A stretch of DNA of 7,858 nucleotides from Gammaproteobacteria bacterium (GCA_027297825.1 JAPUHH010000047.1:1-7858), one strand, 5' to 3'; shown: positions 1-7,603, counted from the stretch's first letter. Numbers and translations: made by a program. The notes: generated from the sequence alone by a model not told the origin.

Positions 1-360
1 GGTGTGTTTATAACCCAGCTTAGCCTCTTCTTGTAAAACTTCTATCTTATCTAGGTACTCTCCCGTCGTTGGATTTATCATAGTTGGCACATGATAAATA
101 AGATGCAGCGTAGGCTCGCCAGTAAAACCCGCACGCGATAACCAATAGCGAACCCCAAACTTGGTTCCTAACTTTGCAGAGATAACTGTGGTTTTTTCTA
201 ACTCACCATCACTTGATACACTACGATCTCCTTCTTCATAATTTTCTGCGCCATATGAAAAAACTCCATACTCGAAATCATAGATGATCCGCTTTTCATC
301 TGCGTACACTTGCTGGCAGCATAAAATTGCTAACAATGTATTAATTTTTACTAACCTCAT
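1..360 (-). CDS. Secreted DUF3859-family protein, 3' end missing
   Basis: The minus strand from the ATG at 360 is open for 120 codons to the window edge, so the C-terminus is missing. The N-terminus, MRLVKINTLLAILCCQQVYA then DEK, reads as a cleavable signal peptide with a likely cut after the VYA, so the product is probably periplasmic. The mature part has EYGVFSYG near residues 31-38, then a block with AKLGTKFGVRYWL and, further on, LHLIYHVP and EVLQEE. From memory of the family this matches DUF3859, where a K-hG-TKFG-RY block and a later 'L-YLxPG' plus 'FEVLQ' segment are typical. The family has no assigned function that I know of. An in-frame ATG at 378 would add six residues (MKETAA); 360 is preferred because it begins the signal peptide directly. 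Neither start has a strong ribosome binding site. The gene is divergent from dgkA. Confidence 0.72.
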   Translation of the reverse strand, partial: MRLVKINTLLAILCCQQVYADEKRIIYDFEYGVFSYGAENYEEGDRSVSSDGELEKTTVISAKLGTKFGVRYWLSRAGFTGEPTLHLIYHVPTMINPTTGEYLDKIEVLQEEAKLGYKHT

Positions 361-398
361 GGCTGCTGTTTCTTTCATAACTGTATTGTATTTCAACG

Positions 399-426
399 TG
401 GACAAATGTAGGTTTGTTACTATTAT
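399..426 (+). promoter_or_regulatory. Predicted sigma70-type promoter for dgkA
   Basis: A -35 box TGGACA (399-404) is followed after 16 bp by a -10 box TATTAT (421-426), each matching five of six consensus bases. Transcription would start near 433, about 30 bp before the dgkA ATG at 463. It lies in the short gap between the divergent DUF3859 gene and dgkA. This is a motif match only. Confidence 0.35.
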
Positions 427-462
427 ATTTAAAAGACGTTACATTATTATTAAATCATCATA

Positions 463-836
463 ATGCCTAATACAAGTAACAAAGGTCTAAAGCGCATTTA
501 TAATGCATTTTTTATTCAATGGCGGGGTTTTCCGCAGCCTGGAAAAACGAAACAGCTTTCAGACAAGAAGCCCTAATAGCCATTGTGTTAATACCTATTG
601 CATTTTGGCTTGGGCAAGACGCCACTCAAATCGGGTTGCTAATACTCTCTGTGTTGGTTGTCCTAATCACCGAACTATTAAACTCTGGGATGGAAGCCGC
701 AATTGATCGCATTGGGTGTGAACGACATGAGCTATCAAAATACGCCGAAGATATTAGTTAGGCCGCGGTCTTTATTAGTTTGACGGCATTAACTGTGGCT
801 TGGGGATTGGTAATATTTGAGCAATTTTTAACTTAA
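463..836 (+). pseudogene. dgkA: Diacylglycerol kinase (DgkA) with frameshift and amber stop
   Basis: DgkA is a small trimeric inner-membrane kinase that phosphorylates diacylglycerol with ATP and recycles lipid made during osmolyte and lipid A modification. The ATG at 463 opens MPNTSNKGLKRIYNAFF, matching the amphipathic N-terminal helix. The frame then shifts by -1 after a six-T run (508-513); one more T would give ...FFYSMAGFSAAWKNETAFRQE, the normal family continuation. The shifted frame runs through the active-site stretch ITELLNSGMEAAIDRIG, keeping the equivalents of E. coli E69, N72, E76 and D80, then meets TAG at 759-761. After the stop the same frame gives AAVFISLTALTVAWGLVIF, the third membrane helix, ending at TAA 834-836. 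Repaired, the protein would be about 124 residues against 122 in E. coli. The lysine equivalent to K94 reads Glu (747-749). Unrepaired, the first frame stops at 574-576. An internal ATG at 519 could start an 80-residue product lacking the N-terminal helix and third membrane helix, which is unlikely to work. Three independent departures favour a decaying gene, though sequence error cannot be excluded. Confidence 0.85.
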
Positions 837-938
837 GTTAGCTTTCAATTCTTGCCTTTAATTTATTAGATCTCCCTTCTGTCGATGCCATTTCTACCTA
901 TAGGTGAAATTAATTACCATAGTTTTCTATGTTTCAAA

Positions 939-944
939 TATAAT
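939..944 (+). promoter_or_regulatory. Possible -10 box upstream of ppk
   Basis: A perfect TATAAT lies at 939-944. No good -35 is present: the best is TTACCA (914-919) with a long 19-bp spacer. If used, transcription would start near 951, which would exclude the far-upstream GTG at 904 as the ppk start and leave the ATGs at 964 and 976. A perfect -10 can occur by chance in AT-rich DNA. Confidence 0.3.
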
Positions 945-975
945 TACATCACCCAATAACGATATGATCACCGCG

Positions 976-3051
976 ATGGACGAGCAAACTTTTAGCCTTC
1001 CAGAATACTACATCAATCGAGAACTTAGCCTACTGAAGTTCAACCAACGTGTCTTACAACAAGCGCATAACGCGTCTACTCCATTATTAGAACGTCTGAA
1101 ATTTTTATGCATCTCCTGTACTAACTTAGACGAATTTTTTGAAGTTAGAGTCAGTAGAGTTAGGCAACGCATTGCGCTTGAGGTTGGGCATAGCACTTCA
1201 GATCAATTATCACCACATGAACTTCTAGATCAAATCCATATTGAAGCAGAACATTTAGTAGCAGAACAGTACCGCGTCTTTAATGAAAAACTAAAGCCAG
1301 AGTTGCAATCACAAGGCATAAATTTTGTTGCGCGCGAGCAATGGACAACAAAGCAAATCACTTGGTTACGTCAATATTTTTTAGATCAAGTCGAGCCTGT
1401 ATTAAGTCCACTTGGCTTAGACCCTGCACACCCATTTCCACGCATTATTAATAAGGCACTTAATTTTATCGTACAACTTGAAGGCTCTGACGCATTTTCT
1501 CGTGATGGCAAGTATGCAATCGTGCAAGCACCACGCTCATTGCCACGGCTAATTAAGTTGCCCACCGAAACGGGAGATGCTGTAAGTGAAAATTATGTGT
1601 TTTTATCATCAGTTATGCATGCCTTTGTGCATGAATTATTTGAAGGCTTAAATGTTATGGGCTGTTATCAATTTAGACTAACGAGAAATAGTGATTTATT
1701 TTTAGACGATGAAGAAATTGATGATCTAATGCGAGCACTTGAAGGTGAATTGGCTTCACGAAAATATGGTGATGCCGTAAGACTTGAAGTCGCTAATAAC
1801 TGCCCTGAAGAGCTTGTTACCTACCTATTGCATCAATTTAAATTAGATAGCATTGATATCTATCGCGTAAATGGCCCTGTGAATTTAAATAGACTGAGTG
1901 CTACATATAACTTAGTCGATCGGAGTGATCTTAAATATGCTGCTTTCACGCCGGGTTTTCCCCAAGGATTTAATCTTGAAACTAATATATTTGATTTTAT
2001 AAAACGCGGTAATATTTTACTGCATCACCCTTACCAATCATTTTTGCCAGTAGCCGAATTTGTGCGTCAAGCAGCAGCTGATGTCAAAGTGCTTGCGATT
2101 AAACAAACTTTATATCGAACCGGTCCAGACTCTCCAATTGTTGATAGCTTGGTTGATGCCGCCAGAGCCGGCAAAGAAGTCACGGTTGTAATCGAATTGA
2201 TGGCGCGTTTTGATGAAGCTGCAAATATATCCCTAGCAAACAAATTACAAAAAGCCGGTGCGCACGTCGTCTATGGAATTGTTGGCATGAAAACACATGG
2301 CAAAATGATACTCGTCGTCAGGCGAGAGCATAATCAATTAAAACGCTATGCGCATTTTGGTACAGGCAATTACCACCAAAAAACTACACGCCTCTACACA
2401 GACTATGGAATGTTCACACATGACGCACAGCTAACTGCTGATGCACACGAAATATTTTTAGAGCTGACCAGCTTTACCTAAGCGCCAAAGTTAACAAAAG
2501 TGGTGCAGGCGCCTTTTACGCTTTATAAATCATTAATCGACAATATCGAGAAAGAAATAAAACATGCTAAAAAAGGCAGAAAAGCCCGTATTGTTGCTAA
2601 AGTAAATGCCCTGGTAGAGCCACAAATTATCCAAGCACTCTATAAAGCTTCTGCAGCAGGTGTAAAAATTCAGTTAATAGTTCGCGGCACTTGTTGTCTA
2701 CGACCTGGTTTAGCCAAAGTTTCAGAAAACATAGAGGTGCGATCCATTATTGGCCGTTTTCTAGAGCACTCCAGAGTCTACTGGTTTCATAACAATGGCG
2801 AGGGGAAAGTATTCTGCTCTAGCGCAGACTGGATGGGCCGAAACTTTTTTCGTCGTATCGAAGTGTGTTGGCAAATTGAACAGACTGCGATGCGTGACCG
2901 CATTATCAACGATCTTAAACAGTATTTGAAAGACACCCAGCAAGCATGGATTTTACAAACAGATGGCAGCTACATCCCTGCTAAGTCAAAAGATTGTACG
3001 ACCTATTCAGCGCAAGAAACTATTTTGCATCAGCTCGCAGTTATGCAGTGA
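976..3051 (+). pseudogene. ppk: Polyphosphate kinase 1, interrupted by in-frame TAA
   Basis: PPK1 reversibly polymerises the gamma-phosphate of ATP into inorganic polyphosphate, usually as a membrane-associated oligomer. From ATG 976 the frame encodes 691 positions, close to E. coli PPK (688). It opens with EYYINRELSLLKFNQRVL and TNLDEFFEVR (N domain, including the ATP-binding Asn region). THGKM contains His441 and YAHFGTGN contains His460, matching the catalytic H435 and H454 of E. coli with identical spacing. Codon 502 (2479-2481) is TAA, close to the C1/C2 boundary. Reading on in the same frame gives a fully conserved C2 domain: VVQAPFTLYK, NALVEPQIIQALYKASAAG, RFLEHSRVY (His598, equivalent to H592) and SSADWMGRNFFRRIEVCW. 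There is no frame change and no gap in the alignment, so a single substitution, for example CAA to TAA, would explain it. Truncation removes C2, so the 501-residue product should be inactive. GTG 2500 could only restart a C2 fragment and has no clear ribosome binding site. In-frame ATG 964 and GTG 904 are alternative starts; 976 gives the family-like length. A sequence error remains possible. Confidence 0.88.
3030..3051. other. Tail-to-tail overlap of ppk and ppx
   Basis: The ppk stop TGA is at 3049-3051 on the plus strand and the ppx stop TGA at 3030-3032 on the minus strand, so the coding ends overlap by 22 bp. No intrinsic terminator is visible between the genes. Transcripts from either side would therefore be complementary at their 3' ends. 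Convergent ppk/ppx arrangements are known in gammaproteobacteria such as Pseudomonas. Confidence 0.85.
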
Positions 3052-4586
3052 CTGCCACTTATATGCACATCAATGGCTAGTGCTTTTAAGTAGCTTTTTT
3101 CTTGCTCTATTTCTGCCTCTGTTAATGGGCGTGACTCAAGCCAGTCTTTTTTAAATTGTATTCTTAATTGATTACCATCAGCATCCATCTTAAAAGGCGG
3201 GATTTTTTTTGGCGCGCGATCTCGATTAATTAAAACAGCTAATCGCAAAATCAAAATCATATACATAGCATGTTCTTGCCAACGGCTTGGCAGCTGTTCT
3301 ATTAACTCATTATTGATTTTACGGCGATGATTACCAACCAAACATGCTAGCAATCTTTGTTCATTCCATGCAAAACCCGGCAAATCGCCATTATTTATTA
3401 GATACGCTCCATGGCTATGATAATGTGAATGCGAGATATTTAAGCCAATTTCATGCAGATCGGCTGCCCAAATCAAAAATTGATAGGCAAGATCATTATC
3501 AATTTTCCAAACTTTAGACATCCTATCTAAAAGGTCTAGTGCAGTGGTTTTAACCCTTGCTGCATGATTGAATTCAACATGATAGCGGCGCATCAAGGAA
3601 TAGACTGTACGGTCACGCGTGTCGTGATGATGAATTCGGCCCGCTAAATCAAATAACAAGCCCTCACGCAAGCCACCTTCTGAGGCGACCATCCTTTTGA
3701 TACCTAGCTCTGCAAAAATTGCCTTCAGCACCACCAAACCTCCAGCAAATACTGGTTTGCGCTCTTTATCCAAAGCACCAAAGTTAACATTATTAATATT
3801 TTCAGCTTCCTGCATTTTTTCTATCAACGTATTAATACCTTTACTAGTGATACCAAGATCACTCAATTCAAATTCACGCATTAATTCAGCAATGGTGCGA
3901 ATCGTACCCGCAGTTCCAACCGTATAGCCCCAGCCCAGTTTTTTTACTTCAGAAACTATTGGTTGCAATTGCATTTTTGCTGCGATTAAGGCTTTTTTGA
4001 AATTCTTTTTACTTAATTCACCATGGGTAAAAAACTTTTTGCTTATGGCTACACAACCCATTTGCACACTTTCCATTAATAGTGGTTTACCTTTTTCACC
4101 AATAATCACTTCCGTGCTACCGCCGCCAATATCTATCACTAACCATTTTTCATCTGGCCCAGCAATGGCATGGATTATCCCCTGATAAATCAAACGCGCT
4201 TCTTCAACACCTGATATTACTTGGATGGGATGACCTAATGCTTCTTCTGCTTGCTGTATAAATTCGGCGCTATTTTTTACCAACCGAAATGTATTCGTAC
4301 CCACGACGCGCACAGAGTTGGCGTGCATTTCTTGTAGACGCTGCCCAAACCGTTGCAGGCATTCGATCGCCCGCTCTTGCGACTCTTTGGATAATTTACC
4401 TGATGAATCAAGACCAGCCCCTAAGCGTACCATCTCGCGAATGCGATCAATGACTTTCAATTGGCCATGCTGATCTTGCGCGACCACCATATGAAAACTG
4501 TTAGAACCCAAATCAACGGCGGCAATTACCGAAGATGGAGAGGCTGGTATTTCGGCAAAAACTTGAGGGGTAGAATATGATTTCAT
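3030..4586 (-). CDS. ppx: Exopolyphosphatase (Ppx/GppA family)
   Basis: This enzyme removes terminal phosphates from polyphosphate chains; close relatives (GppA) also hydrolyse pppGpp. The 518-residue frame is intact and close to E. coli PPX (513). Residues 22-33, AAVDLGSNSFHM, form the first phosphate-binding loop of the actin/Hsp70-like fold. ISGVEEARLIYQG at about 124-136 carries Glu129, equivalent to the catalytic E121 of E. coli PPX. VIDIGGGSTEVIIG at about 150-163 is the second phosphate loop. TVGTAGTIRTIAE and ASEGGLREGLLFD follow, then a C-terminal HD-like helical region containing WAADLHEIGLNISHS, LACLVGNHRR and LAVLINRDR. The ATG at 4586 is the only credible start; the first 20 residues are a variable tail. 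No Shine-Dalgarno sequence is obvious. The gene lies 69 bp after gspB on the same strand and may be the last gene of its operon. Length and the long C-terminal region favour PPX, but PPX versus GppA specificity cannot be settled from sequence alone. Confidence 0.93.
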   Translation of the reverse strand: MKSYSTPQVFAEIPASPSSVIAAVDLGSNSFHMVVAQDQHGQLKVIDRIREMVRLGAGLDSSGKLSKESQERAIECLQRFGQRLQEMHANSVRVVGTNTFRLVKNSAEFIQQAEEALGHPIQVISGVEEARLIYQGIIHAIAGPDEKWLVIDIGGGSTEVIIGEKGKPLLMESVQMGCVAISKKFFTHGELSKKNFKKALIAAKMQLQPIVSEVKKLGWGYTVGTAGTIRTIAELMREFELSDLGITSKGINTLIEKMQEAENINNVNFGALDKERKPVFAGGLVVLKAIFAELGIKRMVASEGGLREGLLFDLAGRIHHHDTRDRTVYSLMRRYHVEFNHAARVKTTALDLLDRMSKVWKIDNDLAYQFLIWAADLHEIGLNISHSHYHSHGAYLINNGDLPGFAWNEQRLLACLVGNHRRKINNELIEQLPSRWQEHAMYMILILRLAVLINRDRAPKKIPPFKMDADGNQLRIQFKKDWLESRPLTEAEIEQEKSYLKALAIDVHISGSHCITAS

Positions 4587-4587
4587 A

Positions 4588-4603
4588 TACGCCAGCTTGC
4601 GTA
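4588..4603 (-). promoter_or_regulatory. Inverted repeat just before the ppx start codon
   Basis: On the ppx strand, TACGC, a six-base loop AAGCTG, and GCGTA form a perfect five-base-pair hairpin ending one base before the ATG. It occupies the place where a ribosome binding site would sit. A second small palindrome, AACCA-A-TGGTT, abuts it at 4603-4613. The hairpin could limit ppx translation or mark a protein-binding site, but arms this short can occur by chance. Confidence 0.3.
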
Positions 4604-4655
4604 ACCAATGGTTTCTTACAGTCTCAAAGATTTATTCATTTTTATTTGCAGTCTC

Positions 4656-5519
4656 TTACTTTGATGGTAGCAGCGCACGGCCATTGCCATAATCGACAAT
4701 CACCCCTTCGCGTGTAATTTCTTCAACGAGTGGGCCGTTATTAGCAATATGATCAGCTTCTTTATATTTATTCATATTGATTAACACAAAACGCCGCTGC
4801 GGATCATCATCAAACACATGTACATTGATTTCATATTGGCTCAGATTACTGCGTAAGCCGTCCGGTAGATCTTCCAAACTTGGCACATAAGCAGCAGATG
4901 GATTAGTCTCGCCTTGATCAATCAGCAGCTTCGGAGCATTGGTAATAGATTGCGATGCTTCGTCAAATCCTAACTCCGTTTTTGAAAAAGATACGACTCC
5001 CTTTGCTGGAGAAGTAGCCGTAGACCCTCTCGCAATGGGTGTCTTAGCTTTTGCAAAAATTTTTGATTGCGGTGACGTTTTGGCCTGTTTTGCTTCATAG
5101 AGCAATGGCCGATCAAGCTCGGGAATGATTTTGTTACCAAGTTCCACTGCCAAAGAACGATCCACAGTAGATGGATTTGTTGTTGCAACTCCTTCTATAG
5201 CGCTAATTGGCTCAACTGCAGGCGCAACCACTTCTTCAGTTACTTGTGTTTGCACAGGGGTTTGCGCTGCAGCTGATGCGTTGGGATATACAGTGCGGTC
5301 AATTTTTGCAACCTCTGTGACTTCATTTGTGCCAGTGTCAGATCGCAGGAATATTGCCAACACTGCCGCATTAGCCAGCAAGCCCAAGATAACCCATAAC
5401 CAAATATTATTAGATTTTTTTTGCCGCGGTATAACAGAGGATACGAATTTGAGATCCGGCTGCTTCTCAATTTGGCGCTCATGTTCAGCACGCGTCAACG
5501 CGTCAAGTATCATCGACAT
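4656..5519 (-). CDS. gspB: Type II secretion accessory protein GspB (ExeB-like)
   Basis: GspB is a bitopic inner-membrane protein that works with the ExeA/GspA ATPase in placing the type II secretin across the peptidoglycan. The 287-residue protein starts MSMILDALTRAEHERQIEK, the hallmark GspB N-terminus. A single hydrophobic segment follows at about residues 39-58 (start NIWLWVILGLLANAAVLAIF). A low-complexity Ala/Thr/Pro/Ser-rich periplasmic linker spans roughly 60-214. The conserved C-terminal T2SSB domain lies at about 215-287 and includes LRSNLSQYEINVHVFDDDP, RRFVLINMNKYKE and EEITREGVIVDY. An AAAAGG ribosome binding site (minus strand, about 5529-5534) sits eight bases before the ATG at 5519 and supports it over the second ATG two codons in. 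The gene begins 19 bp after exeA ends, so the two are almost certainly co-transcribed. Confidence 0.9.
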   Translation of the reverse strand: MSMILDALTRAEHERQIEKQPDLKFVSSVIPRQKKSNNIWLWVILGLLANAAVLAIFLRSDTGTNEVTEVAKIDRTVYPNASAAAQTPVQTQVTEEVVAPAVEPISAIEGVATTNPSTVDRSLAVELGNKIIPELDRPLLYEAKQAKTSPQSKIFAKAKTPIARGSTATSPAKGVVSFSKTELGFDEASQSITNAPKLLIDQGETNPSAAYVPSLEDLPDGLRSNLSQYEINVHVFDDDPQRRFVLINMNKYKEADHIANNGPLVEEITREGVIVDYGNGRALLPSK

Positions 5520-5527
5520 CGAATATA

Positions 5528-5534
5528 CCTTTTA
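5528..5534 (-). promoter_or_regulatory. Ribosome binding site of gspB
   Basis: AAAAGGT on the minus strand, eight bases upstream of ATG 5519, lies in the 19-bp gap after the exeA stop. It decides the start at 5519 and is the clearest Shine-Dalgarno sequence in this operon. Confidence 0.6.
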
Positions 5535-5538
5535 GACT

Positions 5539-7293
5539 TTAACTTGACTGACGCCACAGCACCGGAGTGGAACGATTATTAACGGCGGTATTTAACTCGA
5601 TCATGGTTTCACGACCCACTACACCATCTACATTAAGTCCACGAATACGCTGAAATTCCATCACTTGCCACTTAAGTGTAGGATCAAATTGTAAATTTTT
5701 CTTTTCACTTGTATCGACAGTCTTACCTTCAATGCGATCTAATTGATTTCGCAACCAACCAACATCAGCACTGATCAAACCTTCTTTCAAAATATTTGAG
5801 CCTGAAGGTGGTGGTTTCCATAACAATAAGTAGTTCCCATACCAAAATGGATCTATACTAGCTGTTGCGGTAGTGATGACTTCACCACCGATATTTAAAC
5901 TAACTTGATTGCCTTTTTGTCTAAGCAGCACCACTTGTTTTCTCTTACCCGCTGCATTAATTAGTTCAAGTACTGCAGGTCGGTTATAAGCACGCATCTC
6001 TTCCCATGTAGCTTTACCAAAAATGCAGCGTAAATTGGCAGTTGTGGCGCGTGCGCAAGCAGTCTCGCCCGGTAATCCTGTATACGACAAACCCCAATAA
6101 CTAAATAAGGTAGTAAAGGCCGTGTTGTTATCTGCACGAGCATTTACGTTATCAATTAAATTAAGAAACTCCTGTTTACTTCGCTGCTGAATAGCGCCTG
6201 TTTTTATTGAAGCAGAGGTAACCGAAACCGATTGTGATTTACTTAATTCGTTATTTAAAGATGGCACAGGTGCTGGTATTGCAATAGCAGGTGTAGTTAC
6301 AGTTTTTTGTGTTTCTGCAATAGCCTGTGATACTAATGGCTGCGATATAGCCGTGGCTTGATTGGTATTTGCATAGCTATCTGGCAATATCCTGGGTAAA
6401 AAGCCCCAGCCCGCTAGCAGTAGTGCCGCTGCGCCTGCTGCGATTGCGCCGCCCGCGACCCATTGAGTAGGTTGCAAACGTTCCACAGGTTGCAGCACTT
6501 CAGCTGCAGCTTTGCGTACCATCTTTTTATCAATACAATGAACATTTGCACCATAAGCTCCCATCAGCGCACGTTCACATACATTATTAATTAAACGTGG
6601 CACACCACCAGAAAGGCGATGCACAACATTTGCCGCACTCTTGGTAAATAGTTCGCCTTTAAACCCTACGATTTGCAGACGGTGGCGAATATAAGCGGAT
6701 GTTTCTTCTATAGACAAAGGCTCTAAATGAAAGCGAGCTGTGATTCTCTGGGTAAGTTGACGCAATTCAGGCCGCGCCAATATGGCTTGGAGTTCGGGCT
6801 GCCCAATTAAAATTATCTGCAGTAGTTTTTGCGTAGAAACTTCAAGATTTGTTAACAGCCGAATTTGCTCTAACACTTCGGCACTTAGATTTTGTGCCTC
6901 ATCAATCACCAGAACCGTACGCTTACCTTGAGCATGCTTCTTTAACAAATAAAGATTTAATCGATCGACTAAATATTTAAGACTGGTGGACGATTTACGA
7001 TACGGAATATTTAATTCATCACAAATGGATGCAACGAGTTCACGTGAACTTAGTCTTGGGTTTAAAATTAAGGCAACATTTACATGCTCAGGCAATTGTT
7101 CGAGCACACTACGACACAACATAGTTTTACCGGTCCCGACTTCGCCGGTTAATAAGATAAACCCACCGGCCTCATTTGCACCGTAGAGTAGATGCGCGAG
7201 TCCATCACGATGTCGCGGGGTTAGATAAAGAAATCGCGGATCAGGTGTGATCTGAAAAGGTTTGTCCGAAATTCCAAAAAACTCTTGATACAT
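5539..7293 (-). CDS. exeA: ExeA/GspA-like AAA+ ATPase with peptidoglycan-binding domain
   Basis: ExeA/GspA is an inner-membrane ATPase that binds peptidoglycan and, with GspB, helps assemble the type II secretin. The 584-residue protein starts MYQEFFGISDKPFQITPDPRF, the family signature. The AAA+ domain (about 1-265) has Walker A GEVGTGKT at 50-57, Walker B VLVIDEAQ with D131-E132, a sensor-like IILIGQPEL near 160-168, and LSGGVPRLINNVCERAL near 227-243. A membrane segment lies at about 278-300. The periplasmic part has a Ser/Thr/Ala-rich linker, then an inactive C39-peptidase-like domain (about 378-495; FSYWGLSY, then FWYGNYLLLWKPP), then a peptidoglycan_binding_1 domain (about 505-571; VGWLRNQLD, then VMEFQRIRGLNVDGVVGRET). 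Full-length ExeA proteins have this architecture. The ATG at 7293 has only a weak ribosome binding site. It is probably the first gene of an exeA-gspB-ppx operon. No gspC-O genes are in the window, so its secretion partners lie elsewhere. Confidence 0.93.
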   Translation of the reverse strand: MYQEFFGISDKPFQITPDPRFLYLTPRHRDGLAHLLYGANEAGGFILLTGEVGTGKTMLCRSVLEQLPEHVNVALILNPRLSSRELVASICDELNIPYRKSSTSLKYLVDRLNLYLLKKHAQGKRTVLVIDEAQNLSAEVLEQIRLLTNLEVSTQKLLQIILIGQPELQAILARPELRQLTQRITARFHLEPLSIEETSAYIRHRLQIVGFKGELFTKSAANVVHRLSGGVPRLINNVCERALMGAYGANVHCIDKKMVRKAAAEVLQPVERLQPTQWVAGGAIAAGAAALLLAGWGFLPRILPDSYANTNQATAISQPLVSQAIAETQKTVTTPAIAIPAPVPSLNNELSKSQSVSVTSASIKTGAIQQRSKQEFLNLIDNVNARADNNTAFTTLFSYWGLSYTGLPGETACARATTANLRCIFGKATWEEMRAYNRPAVLELINAAGKRKQVVLLRQKGNQVSLNIGGEVITTATASIDPFWYGNYLLLWKPPPSGSNILKEGLISADVGWLRNQLDRIEGKTVDTSEKKNLQFDPTLKWQVMEFQRIRGLNVDGVVGRETMIELNTAVNNRSTPVLWRQSS

Positions 7294-7335
7294 GCTAAAT
7301 TAACTTGTTTATATAACTACTTGGCTGAGATAGAT

Positions 7336-7349
7336 TGTCATCAGTGACA
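7336..7349. promoter_or_regulatory. TGTCA-N4-TGACA inverted repeat upstream of exeA
   Basis: A perfect five-base inverted repeat with a four-base centre lies 43 bp upstream of the exeA start codon, inside the region expected to hold its promoter. The symmetry suits a dimeric repressor or activator site. I do not assign a regulator. A repeat this short can occur by chance. Confidence 0.3.
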
Positions 7350-7603
7350 CATTGCATACCAATAATATGGTGAGTGTTTAATTTTGCCAAAAATATATGC
7401 TCATGACCGCAAATTTTTCATTACATATCGGTACGTTAACAGTAATTTCACGCCGTGTATCGGCAGCCACACTCAATCTCGTCACAATCCGTACAAAAGA
7501 TGATATGCAGACTCCTGCTAATCGACATAATACCTAGTCTAAATCATGTATTTATCTACAAAATACAGGCAGCCAACCATACTATTAATAGGGGATTATT
7601 CAG

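Noticed and set aside
508..514. TTTTTTA as a classical -1 programmed frameshift heptamer in dgkA
   Set aside because: The codon phase is wrong for X XXY YYZ: the zero frame has TTT at 508-510 and 511-513. Simple slippage is possible, but the amber codon and the Lys-to-Glu change argue against a maintained recoding site.
503..706. A 67-codon plus-strand frame over the start of dgkA
   Set aside because: It reads a third frame across clear DgkA coding sequence and its product resembles nothing; it is a shadow.
904..963. GTG at 904 as the ppk start
   Set aside because: The added 24 residues are not family-like, and a perfect -10 box at 939-944 lies inside this stretch.
759..2481. Reassigned genetic code in which TAA and TAG are sense codons
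   Set aside because: exeA, gspB and dgkA end at TAA exactly where their families end, so TAA works as a stop here. Two isolated internal stops are better explained by mutation or error.
2500..3051. A separate 183-residue gene starting at GTG 2500
   Set aside because: It is the C2 domain of ppk in the same frame, without a clear ribosome binding site, so it is part of the interrupted gene.
5125..5535. A 136-codon plus-strand frame antisense to gspB
   Set aside because: It lies opposite the low-complexity Ala/Thr/Ser linker and the N-terminus of a well-supported gspB, a common source of spurious antisense frames.
7397..7537. A 46-codon frame (MLMTANFSLHIG start) in the exeA upstream gap
   Set aside because: No ribosome binding site and no family I recognise. 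Some resemblance to the start of flavin-reductase-type domains was considered but is too weak to call.
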